From NCBI RefSeq assembly GCF_008932435.1, contig NZ_WBWE01000004.1, forward strand, positions 124,001 through 188,000: 64,000 nucleotides of DNA, read 5' to 3'. The notes beneath the pieces were generated by a model that made no database searches, was not told the DNA's origin, and saw only the letters and a list, made by a program, of their open reading frames with translations. Source of the DNA: Brucella pseudintermedia (GTDB taxonomy: Bacteria; Pseudomonadota; Alphaproteobacteria; Rhizobiales; Rhizobiaceae). Position 1 is the first letter of the stretch, and each line of letters begins with the position of its first letter. A program made the position numbers and the translations under genes. This document shows, piece after piece, positions 55,147 to 62,908 of this stretch.

Positions 55147-55171
55147 GCCCTCCCGGTCTTGCCGGGAGGGC
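55147..55171. terminator. Terminator between convergent thuB and permease
   Basis: GCCCTCCCGG, loop TCTTG, CCGGGAGGGC, then AATTT: a 10-bp GC stem. It lies 11 bp after thuB and 6 bp before the permease stop. Confidence 0.75.
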
Positions 55172-55177
55172 AATTTG

Positions 55178-56557
55178 TCAGTTGTCCTTGGTAAAGGTGT
55201 TATCTGTCTCGCCACGGAAGAAGTCGCGGCCATAGATCAGCAGGCACAGGACAACACCCGTTGCAAACGCCCAGGCTGCGCCGCGTGTAGCGAGAACCGC
55301 ACCCACGACGCCAGCAATGCCGAGATCACGTTGCGAGCGTGCTTCGAGAATGCCGACGCGAACCGAAACATAACCTTGAATAAGCAAGGTTAGCGCAAGC
55401 GCCACGCCGAGGATCGGCTGAACGAGCGTTACGATCGGCATCAGGAACAAGCCGGTATTGGTGCCCCAGCGGAACGAGCCCGCGCCGCCGAAGATCGAAT
55501 GCATGGCCTTCTTGCCTTGCGAAAAACGTTCGGTGATGACCACATGCATGGCCGACCAGAGCGGTCCGCACATGCAAACATCCGGCCCCAGAACACTCAT
55601 TGCCGCGTTGCGCCCGCCAAAAATGAGGTGCGCGCGATCGGGATTGTAGTCCACTTTTTCGTCCGGACGCGCCTCGTCGGCCTCCTTCAGGATGGCGCGG
55701 CTTTGCAATACGTCGCCGAATACGACGATATAGGCCGCGAGCATGGTCGGGATAGCGCTGAGAAACATCGAAAGCGGCGGCAAGCCGAGACCGAACACCG
55801 TGTATTCACGCCACAGCGTGGCGAAATCCGGGCTGGTGAGCGACCATTCCAGCTTCGGCCACTGCGCTTCTCCAAAAAGGGGAGCGATAATGACAGCAAG
55901 CAGAATGATCGGAAATACGCCAAGCTTTCCAATGATGGCGAGTATCGGATTGCTGTTCTTGATACGCGCAAAATGGCGGGAAAAGATGACGTAGAAGCCA
56001 AGGCCGACGGCAATGGTGATCGTGAAGGGGAACGTATCGAAACGCCCGCCAAGCTGGAAAACCGATATGACAGCGGCAAATCCCGCACCGACGATGATGC
56101 CCGCCTTGATAGCGGCTGGAATGAGCTGCACCACGCGATGCGCCATGCCCGTCGCGCCGATGAAAATGGAGAATATGCCCAGCATCATCTGGAATGCGAC
56201 CAGCGCGTGAACGCGTTCCGGTCCTTCGGGGAAGGTGGCGCAATAGGCCATCAGCAGCGGAATGGCAGGCGTGATCCAGCCCGGAACGACAGGATCGCCC
56301 AGAAGATGGTGCGCAAGATAGAAAAGCCCATTGAGAACCACCACCGCAAGGGCGACCTCGAAGGGCATGCCAAGCAGTTCGGTCATCAGCGGGATGGCGG
56401 ACAGGTCCACTGCGCACATGAGCAGGCCCTGAAAATAATCCGGCCATTCGAATTTGTAGTGAAGGAAGGGCAGGCGAATTTTGAATGGTCCGGCAGGCCA
56501 GTATGGCTGCTCCTGACCGTCGATACGTTCAGTGCTCAATTTATTCTCCGAAGACAT
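55178..56557 (-). CDS. Nucleobase/ascorbate (NCS2-like) family permease, substrate unknown
   Basis: The membrane protein has 459 residues and about twelve spans. An N-terminal cytoplasmic stretch (LPFLHYKFEWPDYFQGLLM) leads into the first span. The ELLGMPFEVALAVVVLNGLF region and the conserved NPDRAHLIFGGRNAAMSVLG loop do not match a transporter I can name precisely. The best fit is the SLC23/NCS2 superfamily. It lies 70 bp after the iron alcohol dehydrogenase on the same strand, so it probably imports that enzyme's substrate. Confidence 0.6.
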   Translation of the reverse strand: MSSENKLSTERIDGQEQPYWPAGPFKIRLPFLHYKFEWPDYFQGLLMCAVDLSAIPLMTELLGMPFEVALAVVVLNGLFYLAHHLLGDPVVPGWITPAIPLLMAYCATFPEGPERVHALVAFQMMLGIFSIFIGATGMAHRVVQLIPAAIKAGIIVGAGFAAVISVFQLGGRFDTFPFTITIAVGLGFYVIFSRHFARIKNSNPILAIIGKLGVFPIILLAVIIAPLFGEAQWPKLEWSLTSPDFATLWREYTVFGLGLPPLSMFLSAIPTMLAAYIVVFGDVLQSRAILKEADEARPDEKVDYNPDRAHLIFGGRNAAMSVLGPDVCMCGPLWSAMHVVITERFSQGKKAMHSIFGGAGSFRWGTNTGLFLMPIVTLVQPILGVALALTLLIQGYVSVRVGILEARSQRDLGIAGVVGAVLATRGAAWAFATGVVLCLLIYGRDFFRGETDNTFTKDN

Positions 56558-56627
56558 GAGGAACGGCTGCGGAGAAGCGGCAATCAGCTCGCTTCTCCGG
56601 CACGTTCCGTCAGGTCGTTGTTATTGA

Positions 56628-57794
56628 TCAGAAGGCTTCGCGGTAAAGCGCGAGCGCATCGGCCTCGGTTACGTCAACCGGGTTGTTGCCCAGAAGCCGT
56701 GTCTGCAGCATCGCGTCGCGCGCCAGCATTTCGAGGCTATCTTCGGTCACGCCGACATCACGCAGGCGGCGCGGCGCGCCGGACCGGTTCATCAGCTCTT
56801 CCATATAGGTGACGAAGGCCGCTGAGCGCTCTTCCGTCGTGCCTTCGGATTTCTCCAGCAGGAGATCGGCAAGCTCGGCGTAAAGCGTAGCCGCGTCTGC
56901 CATATTGTAACGCAGGACAGGCCCCAGCATTAGCGCGTTGGAAAGGCCGTGCGGCACATGATAGTGGCCGCCGAGCGGATAAGCCAGCGCGTGAACGGCG
57001 CCGACAGGCGAGTTGGAAAAGGCCTGACCGGCATAGTTGGCGCCGAGCAGCATGGCCTCGCGGGCATGACGGTCATTGCCGTTTTCGCAGGCAGCAACCA
57101 GATTGGCTGAAAGAAGCTTCAGCGCTTCGCGGGCGAATGCGTCGGAGAGCGGGTTCTTCTTGATCCGGCTCGTATAGGCTTCGATTGCATGGACCATGGC
57201 GTCGATACCGGTCGCCGCCGTATGAAGTGCAGGCAGGCCGCAGGTCAGCTCCGCATCGAGGATAACGAAGTCAGCGTAAAGCTGGCGGGCAACGACGCCC
57301 ATCTTTGTGGTTTCGCCGGTTGTCAGAATGGTGATGTTCGTGACTTCTGATCCAGTTCCGGCGGTCGTCGGAATCTGGATCAGTGGAAGACGGCTGCCTT
57401 GCACCTTGCCGATACCGTAAAGCTCGGAAAGCTCCTGTTCGGAAACGAGCAGCACGGCCGCGAGCTTGGCGATATCCATGGAAGAGCCGCCGCCCAGACC
57501 AAGTACGATATCGCAACCGGCGGCCTTTGCTTGCTCAACACAGGCAAACAATACGGATTCCGGCGGATCGGCAACCACGTCATCGAACACGCTGATACCG
57601 AAACCAGCCTTTTCAAGCGAGGCCAGCGCATGGTTGAGGACGCCGGCCTTGTGCAGGCCCTTGTCCGTCACGATCAGAATCTTGCGTTCGGAAAACCGCT
57701 CGCCGAGGATTTCGCCGAGGCGCTTGGCAGCGCTCCATTCGACGAGCATCGAGCCGACGGTATCGAACGAAAATGGCTTGATCTCTGTTGTCAT
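56628..57794 (-). CDS. Iron-containing alcohol dehydrogenase
   Basis: The protein has 388 residues from ATG 57794, with AGGGTGG upstream; an ATG at 57797 is immediately adjacent. It is a group III Fe-ADH: NAD-binding GLGGGSSMDIAK, TTAGTGSEV, and metal ligands in DAMVHAIEAYTS and HALAYPLGGHYHVPHG. It oxidises an alcohol or reduces an aldehyde; the substrate is unknown. Maleylacetate reductase and 1,3-propanediol-type enzymes belong to the same family. It is co-directional with the downstream permease. Confidence 0.88.
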   Translation of the reverse strand: MTTEIKPFSFDTVGSMLVEWSAAKRLGEILGERFSERKILIVTDKGLHKAGVLNHALASLEKAGFGISVFDDVVADPPESVLFACVEQAKAAGCDIVLGLGGGSSMDIAKLAAVLLVSEQELSELYGIGKVQGSRLPLIQIPTTAGTGSEVTNITILTTGETTKMGVVARQLYADFVILDAELTCGLPALHTAATGIDAMVHAIEAYTSRIKKNPLSDAFAREALKLLSANLVAACENGNDRHAREAMLLGANYAGQAFSNSPVGAVHALAYPLGGHYHVPHGLSNALMLGPVLRYNMADAATLYAELADLLLEKSEGTTEERSAAFVTYMEELMNRSGAPRRLRDVGVTEDSLEMLARDAMLQTRLLGNNPVDVTEADALALYREAF

Positions 57795-58159
57795 CATTCC
57801 ACCCTTATCACTTTCACCAGCGCCGAGGTCTCTCACTTCCTCACCGGCACACAACGCTGGGCTTATCCCGGAAAAGCTTCTGTCTTGGGAAGGAAGCGCC
57901 TCCGTCATTTTCCGATACAGCCGATGCATCGGCGGTTCTGAAGAAAAGCCTGGGAGAAACTTTTCGTTTGTTCAGTATATTGAACAATGTTCAAAACTAA
58001 ACGACCGATACAGGATAAGAAGCCGGACTGTCAATTTCTCCCTTCGATCAGGAGGGCTAAATCAAGGCCAGAAAGTTCGCGGTCGAAATGCCCCGGAATA
58101 TAAGCGATTGAAAATGTTCGCTTTCACTTCGGTTGCCATCACACAATTTTGTGAATATT
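57795..58159. promoter_or_regulatory. Promoter region of the alcohol dehydrogenase with TTGAACA repeats
   Basis: This 365-bp gap has no gene. At 57968-57994 three half-sites run in alternate directions: TTGTTCA, TTGAACAA and TGTTCAA. TTGAACA-A-TGTTCAA (57980-57994) is a perfect palindrome, and TTGTTCA-N6-TGAACAA (57968-57987) overlaps it. This looks like an operator ladder for a regulator not identified here. Confidence 0.5.
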
Positions 58160-58909
58160 TCAGGAAAAATAACTTGCCGGGCTTCGCCCGAGGCTGCGTT
58201 TGAACGTTGCGGCGAAAGCGCTTGCGCTTTGATATCCGCAGTCCAGCGCAACGGTGACGACGGGCATTCCCGCGGCCAAGGCGGGCAGGGCAGCGAGCAA
58301 TCGTGCCTGTTGCCGCCAACGGCCATAGGTCATGCCGGTCTCGCGCTCGAAGTGTCGCATGAAACTGCGCCTGCTCATGCCGGTTCGATCAGCGGCATCG
58401 TCAAGGGACAGCTCTGTATCGGGCTCTGCTTGCAGGGCTTCACAAAGGTTGCGGAACCGTTGATCCAGAGGCATTGGAAGATTGAGCGGTTCCGCGGGGA
58501 GAAAGGTCAGTTCTTCCAGCAAAAGTTCGCTGATACGCTGTGCAAAGGATGTAACAGGCTGGTCCTGCAATTCAACCAGACGCAGGATCAATTCCCGCAA
58601 TAATGGCGAAACTTCCACCACGCCGCAGGACGGGGGAAGGGAGCGGGCCGCATCCGAACGGACAAAGATCGTACGAAACTGGACCGGTCCATGGCTGCGC
58701 GTTGCATGCTCCACCATCGGCGGTACCCACACCGCACGATTTGGCGGCACGACCCAGGTGCCGCTCTCCGTTGTGACGGATACCACGCCGGATCGCGCAT
58801 AGATCAGTTGCGCATCCTGATGCCGGTGCGGCGGCCCGGCAAAAGACGTGTCATCTTGCGCCAGGGCCGATAGGGCGAGCGCAAGCGGTGCAGGGTAGTT
58901 CAGCGACAT
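58160..58909 (-). CDS. AraC family transcriptional regulator
   Basis: The protein has 249 residues from ATG 58909 (MSLNYPAPLALALSALAQDD). An N-terminal cupin-like sensor (HRHQDAQLIYARSGVVSVTT and PNRAVWVPPMVEHATRSHG) is followed by a C-terminal AraC domain (LSLDDAADRTGMSRRSFMRH, VVTVALDCGYQSASAFAATF). It is divergent from leuA, 308 bp apart, and co-directional with the dehydrogenase-permease pair, but 365 bp separates it from that pair. Its target is not clear. Confidence 0.85.
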   Translation of the reverse strand: MSLNYPAPLALALSALAQDDTSFAGPPHRHQDAQLIYARSGVVSVTTESGTWVVPPNRAVWVPPMVEHATRSHGPVQFRTIFVRSDAARSLPPSCGVVEVSPLLRELILRLVELQDQPVTSFAQRISELLLEELTFLPAEPLNLPMPLDQRFRNLCEALQAEPDTELSLDDAADRTGMSRRSFMRHFERETGMTYGRWRQQARLLAALPALAAGMPVVTVALDCGYQSASAFAATFKRSLGRSPASYFS

Positions 58910-59054
58910 GGGTTGACCCTTTTGCGCTCTATTATGACCCTGATGCGCAAGAATGCCAATATCGGGACGTCTATTATCGGGTGGAGAAGCCAGTTTTCCA
59001 GAAAGCCTGAACGTGTCCGCTTGCGCCTGCCACAACACAGTTGTTTCGACGGAG

Positions 59055-59132
59055 TTGAACACTCCGGTCAGCAATGCGCGACTGGCGTCCCTGCTTCTTC
59101 TCCTTCGACTTACCGGCGACCGTTGGGCCTGA
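59055..59132 (+). CDS. Leucine-rich leader peptide of leuA (attenuator)
   Basis: The reading frame from TTG 59055 encodes 25 residues ending [15 protein letters not shown] and stops at TGA 59130-59132, 85 bp before leuA. Five consecutive Leu codons and a sixth after Arg are the signature of attenuation control by charged leucyl-tRNA. A GTG at 59013 is another possible start; neither start has a strong ribosome site. I could not find a clean terminator stem in the following 85 bp, which keeps confidence moderate. Confidence 0.45.
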   Translation: MNTPVSNARLASLLLLLRLTGDRWA

Positions 59133-59217
59133 TGGCATCCCGGCGGTCGTAATCTGCCGTCAATCCCTTTCCCATTGTCGCAGTCGCTGCTCAGCGCAGC
59201 CGAAGGAATCTATTGTC

Positions 59218-60903
59218 ATGTTGCAGAACCCGGACAGCAAATACCGTCCTTTCATATCTCCAATCGAACTGCCGGATCGCCAGTGGCCGAACCGGCGCTT
59301 GACGCAGGCGCCACGCTGGGTATCGACAGACCTGCGCGACGGCAATCAGGCGCTTGCCGACCCGATGGATGGCGACAAGAAAATGCGCTTTTATCGCATG
59401 CTCCTGGAAATCGGTTTCAAGGAAATCGAGGTTGCATTTCCTTCAGCTTCGCAGACGGAATTCAATTTTGTCCGCCGCCTGATCGAAGAGGAACTGATAC
59501 CCGACGATGTGACCATTCAGGTGCTCACCCAATCGCGAGCCGACCTGATTGCACGCACTTTTGAATCCCTGCGCGGAGCGCGTCAGGCCATTGTCCATCT
59601 TTATAATGCGACAGCGCCGCTCTTCCGTCGCGTTGTATTCAAGATGGAAAAGAACGAGATAATCGACCTAGCCGTCTGTGGCGTAACGGCCATGCTAGAG
59701 GAAAGCCGGAAGCAACCCGAGACGCGTTGGACGTTTGAATATTCACCGGAAACCTTCTGCTTTACCGAGCCGGACTTTGCGCTGGAAATCTGTGAACGTG
59801 TTCTGGATGTCTGGCAGCCAACGCCGGAAAACAAGGCGATCCTGAATCTGCCTGCTACCGTTGAAGTGGCAATGCCGAATGTCTATGCGGACCAGATCGA
59901 ATGGTTCTGCCGCAATCTTTCCCGCCGCGACAGCGTGATCATAAGCGTCCATCCGCATAACGACCGGGGCACAGCGGTGGCTGCAACGGAACAGGCCCTG
60001 CTCGCAGGCGCTGATCGTGTCGAGGGCTGCCTGTTCGGCAATGGCGAGCGCACCGGCAATGTCGATCTCGTGACGCTGGCGCTGAATTTCTATACGCAGG
60101 GCATCGACCCAAAACTGTATTTTCCAGAAATGCGTTCCGTCGTGCGAACGGTGGAACATTGCAATGACTTGCCAGTTCATCCGCGCCATCCCTATGCAGG
60201 CGAACTGGTTCATACAGCTTTTTCCGGCTCGCATCAGGACGCTATCCGCAAGGGCTTTGCCGCGCATGAAACACGTAATGACGGAATATGGGAAATGCCT
60301 TACCTGCCCATTGACCCGAAGGATATCGGCGAGAGCTATGAAGCCGTCATTCGCGTGAACAGCCAGTCGGGCAAGGGCGGCGTGGCGTGGGTGCTGGAAC
60401 AGGACCGGGGCCTGAAACTGCCGCGTCCGCTGCAAATCGATTTCAGTCGTCGCGTACAGGCATTTGCCGACGATACCGGCAAGGAAACGACCTCTGAAAT
60501 GATCTGGACGCTGTTTAGCGACCTGTATCATTTGAACGCAAACGCCGAATTCGAGCTTCTGAACTATAGGGAAAGCAGACCGGCGCGGAGCGAGGAGCCG
60601 CGTGTCTTTGCCGGGCGAATCCGGCATCGCGGCAAGGAAATCGCCATAACGGGGCGCGGTAACGGTTTGATCTCAAGTGCGGTTTCGGCATTGCAGGCCG
60701 GTTGCGATACCGATCTGGAAATCGTCGATTATCACGAGCATTCGTTGAAAAAAGGCACCTACGCGCAGGCTGCGGCCTATATCGAATGTCGGACGCAGGA
60801 TGGGCGGAAAGTTTTCGGCGTCGGGATCGATGACGATATCGCAACCGCGTCGATACGGGCTGTGTTAAGCGCTGCCGCAAACGATACCAAGAGCGCCGTC
60901 TAA
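59218..60903 (+). CDS. leuA: 2-isopropylmalate synthase
   Basis: The protein has 561 residues from ATG 59218; the open frame back to 59074 overlaps the leader in another frame. It is a LeuA type 2 enzyme: [15 protein letters not shown] with the metal-binding Asp, [15 protein letters not shown], an [12 protein letters not shown] loop and a C-terminal regulatory domain (about 430-561) that binds leucine. It condenses acetyl-CoA with 2-oxoisovalerate in leucine synthesis. The leucine-rich leader upstream points to attenuation. The gene is alone; the rest of the leu genes are not in the window. Confidence 0.95.
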   Translation: MLQNPDSKYRPFISPIELPDRQWPNRRLTQAPRWVSTDLRDGNQALADPMDGDKKMRFYRMLLEIGFKEIEVAFPSASQTEFNFVRRLIEEELIPDDVTIQVLTQSRADLIARTFESLRGARQAIVHLYNATAPLFRRVVFKMEKNEIIDLAVCGVTAMLEESRKQPETRWTFEYSPETFCFTEPDFALEICERVLDVWQPTPENKAILNLPATVEVAMPNVYADQIEWFCRNLSRRDSVIISVHPHNDRGTAVAATEQALLAGADRVEGCLFGNGERTGNVDLVTLALNFYTQGIDPKLYFPEMRSVVRTVEHCNDLPVHPRHPYAGELVHTAFSGSHQDAIRKGFAAHETRNDGIWEMPYLPIDPKDIGESYEAVIRVNSQSGKGGVAWVLEQDRGLKLPRPLQIDFSRRVQAFADDTGKETTSEMIWTLFSDLYHLNANAEFELLNYRESRPARSEEPRVFAGRIRHRGKEIAITGRGNGLISSAVSALQAGCDTDLEIVDYHEHSLKKGTYAQAAAYIECRTQDGRKVFGVGIDDDIATASIRAVLSAAANDTKSAV

Positions 60904-60932
60904 AAAAGTGAGGAAGCAGACAAGATTTGCTC

Positions 60933-60963
60933 TTGACCTCAACCAAGGTTGAGGAACTAGAGA
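60933..60963 (+). promoter_or_regulatory. SoxR box 1 and MerR-type promoter before the cytochrome c gene
   Basis: CCTCAACCAAGGTTGAGG (60937-60954) is a perfect 18-bp palindrome between -35 TTGACC (60933-60938) and -10 TAGAGA (60958-60963). The 19-bp spacer is the over-long spacing that MerR-type activators need. The same 18-bp sequence recurs at 62847. Confidence 0.85.
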
Positions 60964-60992
60964 AACATGGCCGATTATCTGGAGTATCGTCC

Positions 60993-61385
60993 ATGCGCTT
61001 GTCGCTCCTTCTTGTTCCCCTTGCCTTTTCCACTGCTCTCATTGTTTCGACAGCCGCCTCTGGTGAAGGGGCGGATGCTGCCGCGGGGAAAAAACTCTTC
61101 AAGCGATGCTCCGTCTGCCACAGGGCGGATGCCGATGAGAGTAAACGCGGTCCGTCATTGCAGGGCGTGGTGGGCCGCAAGGCCGCCTCCTATCCGGGCT
61201 ATCCCTATTCGGATGCAATGCGCAAGGCGGCGTCCGAAGGACTGGTCTGGAACGAGGATGAGCTGAAGAGCTTTCTCAAGAAACCGCAAGCCATGGTGAA
61301 AGGCACATGGATGGCTTTCGCCGGACTGACCAAGGAAAAAGACCTCGAAAACATGATCGCCTATCTGAAACAGCATTCCGAATAG
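60993..61385 (+). CDS. Small c-type cytochrome (class I)
   Basis: The precursor has 130 residues from ATG 60993. The signal peptide ends around residue 23. Heme c is bound at CSVCH (about residues 39-43), and the axial Met is in MVKGTWMAFAGL. Its mature length of about 107 residues fits a soluble periplasmic cytochrome c. The SoxR-type promoter puts it under redox-stress control, which is unusual for a cytochrome; it may help dispose of electrons when redox-cycling compounds are present. Confidence 0.88.
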   Translation: MRLSLLLVPLAFSTALIVSTAASGEGADAAAGKKLFKRCSVCHRADADESKRGPSLQGVVGRKAASYPGYPYSDAMRKAASEGLVWNEDELKSFLKKPQAMVKGTWMAFAGLTKEKDLENMIAYLKQHSE

Positions 61386-61472
61386 CTGTTTGGAGCCGAT
61401 ATGGCCGAACGGACATCCCGACGTAAGGCCATGGCCGGTCGGAAACGCTGCGGGGCGATTCCGACCGGCGCC

Positions 61473-61575
61473 AGAGCATTTCCAGCAAAAGTGTGAAACG
61501 GTTTTGCGTTCGGAAATGTTGAAAAACAAATAGATGGAGCTGTTCCGACGATGCCGTCAAAACAGGAACCGCTCC
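61473..61575. repeat. Rhizobial-type intergenic repeat (copy with terminal hairpin)
   Basis: It begins GAGCATTTCCAGC and contains AAAAGTGTGAAACGGTTTT (61487-61505), AAAACAAATAG and a hairpin GGAGCTGTTCC-N18-GGAACCGCTCC (61536-61575). The first half recurs inverted at 62189-62225, and the second half resembles 43227-43302. It separates the cytochrome and flavin reductase genes. Confidence 0.7.
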
Positions 61576-61604
61576 AAGCAGGGACAAAGCCGAAGGTTGC
61601 TTCG

Positions 61605-62141
61605 ATGATGAACAGAAACGTGCTGCATATAGATCGCGACGCAATTGGCGCCGTTCCGAAACAGGAGTTCGCGGATGTGATGTCGCGTATGGCCGCTACC
61701 GTGTCCGTGGTGACAGCGCGCGATGCTGGCGAAGCCCACGGTCGCACGGTGACAGCGGTGTTGTCGCTTTCCGCCGAACCGCCGATGGTCCTGGTTTCGG
61801 TCAAAAGCGACAGCGCACTGGCAACGGCGATCATTTCCGATGGCGGCTTCTCACTCGCCATGCTCGCAGAAGGGCAGGAGATGATCGGCGATGGCTTTGC
61901 AGGCAAAATACCGCATGGGCATAGATTTCTCATTGGGGTGTGGGGCGAATGGCCGTCGGGCAGGCCGCATCTTTTCGGGGCGTCAGCTGCGATAGATTGC
62001 GAACTGGCGGGCAGTGTTCCAATGGCGGATCACACGCTTTTTGCCGGGCTGGTAACGAATACCGATTTGCCGCTGCATTCGCGCCCGTTGCTATGGGCGC
62101 GTCGCAATTATCGCGCGTTGAGACATGACGCGGATTTATGA
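61605..62141 (+). CDS. Flavin reductase-like protein (FMN-binding split barrel)
   Basis: The protein has 178 residues from ATG 61605 (MMNRNVLHIDRDAIGAVPKQ); another ATG follows at once. It is a flavin reductase domain: FADVMSRMAATVSVVTARDA, VTAVLSLSAEPPMVLVSVKS and a DHTLFAGLV strand near the end. It reduces FMN/FAD with NAD(P)H to supply monooxygenases or to limit redox cycling. It lies between the SoxR-controlled cytochrome and the soxR gene but has no SoxR box of its own. Repeats flank it on both sides. Confidence 0.85.
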   Translation: MMNRNVLHIDRDAIGAVPKQEFADVMSRMAATVSVVTARDAGEAHGRTVTAVLSLSAEPPMVLVSVKSDSALATAIISDGGFSLAMLAEGQEMIGDGFAGKIPHGHRFLIGVWGEWPSGRPHLFGASAAIDCELAGSVPMADHTLFAGLVTNTDLPLHSRPLLWARRNYRALRHDADL

Positions 62142-62188
62142 GACGCTTGCAATGGCGCGCGGCTGGAGCGCTTTTCTTCCGCGCATCT

Positions 62189-62225
62189 GAACCAAAAACC
62201 GTTTCACACTTTTCGGGATGCGCTC
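62189..62225. repeat. Inverted partial copy of the intergenic repeat
   Basis: AAAACCGTTTCACACTTTT (62195-62213) is the exact reverse complement of the 19-bp core at 61487-61505, followed by GGGATGCGCTC. It overlaps an in-frame ATG at 62218, so that ATG is unlikely to be the soxR start. Confidence 0.7.
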
Positions 62226-62262
62226 AAAGGCCTACACATTCGGCATGATCGAGTTTGACGAT

Positions 62263-62730
62263 ATGGAACATTCAGGTCTCAAGAAAAGCCTGACAGTTGG
62301 TGACGTTTCCCGGCGCGCTGGCGTGGCGGTCTCTACGGTTCATTTCTATGAAACCAAGGGGCTTATCGAGGGCTGGCGCACAGAGGGCAACCAGCGACGT
62401 TATCACCGCGCCGTGCTGCGTCGCATTGCCATTATCAAGATCGCGCAACGCGCGGGCATCCCGCTCGCGATCATTCGTGAGGCGCTGGAAGACCTTCCGC
62501 ACGACCACGTACCGACGGCGGAAGACTGGAGACGATTTTCGGAAGCTTGGAAAGGCATGCTTCAGGAACGTATCGACAGTCTGATGCAGCTTCGTGACCA
62601 GATAACAAGCTGCATCGGCTGCGGTTGTCTCTCGCTTTCCGAATGCCCGTTGCGAAATCCAGACGACATCCTCGGACAACAGGGCGCCGGCCCCAGAAGA
62701 TTGATGGTCAAGACCGGCAATCTCACTTGA
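62263..62730 (+). CDS. soxR: Redox-sensing activator SoxR (MerR family, 2Fe-2S)
   Basis: The protein has 155 residues from ATG 62263, the usual SoxR length. The MerR helix-turn-helix is LTVGDVSRRAGVAVSTVHFY, a dimerisation helix follows, and the C-terminal cluster motif is CIGCGCLSLSEC, which gives C-x2-C-x-C-x5-C for the [2Fe-2S] centre. SoxR is activated by redox-cycling drugs or superoxide. Two identical 18-bp sites in the window, at 60937 and 62847, are its likely targets. The second lies 116 bp after the soxR stop and drives the MFS gene. Confidence 0.95.
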   Translation: MEHSGLKKSLTVGDVSRRAGVAVSTVHFYETKGLIEGWRTEGNQRRYHRAVLRRIAIIKIAQRAGIPLAIIREALEDLPHDHVPTAEDWRRFSEAWKGMLQERIDSLMQLRDQITSCIGCGCLSLSECPLRNPDDILGQQGAGPRRLMVKTGNLT

Positions 62731-62842
62731 TTTTCCAGCGTCCGAGCCGAGTTTTCCCCACCGCCATTGCGCTCGTTCGCGGTGGCGGTTTTGTTTTGGA
62801 TTTGGCCGATTAAATCCTGATGTTTTCAGTCGAAATAGCCTA

Positions 62843-62873
62843 TTGACCTCAACCAAGGTTGAGGTTCTATAAA
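62843..62873 (+). promoter_or_regulatory. SoxR box 2 and MerR-type promoter of the MFS gene
   Basis: CCTCAACCAAGGTTGAGG (62847-62864), identical to box 1, lies between -35 TTGACC (62843-62848) and -10 TATAAA (62868-62873) with a 19-bp spacer. The -10 is close to ideal. The MFS start follows 36 bp later. Confidence 0.92.
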
Positions 62874-62908
62874 CCCGTCGGCAACAATTCAGTTCACGGA
62901 GGCCGACA

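Noticed and set aside
58913-59152. A 79-codon plus-strand frame between the AraC gene and leuA
   Set aside because: No ribosome site or domain; the leucine-rich frame in the same interval is the more meaningful signal.
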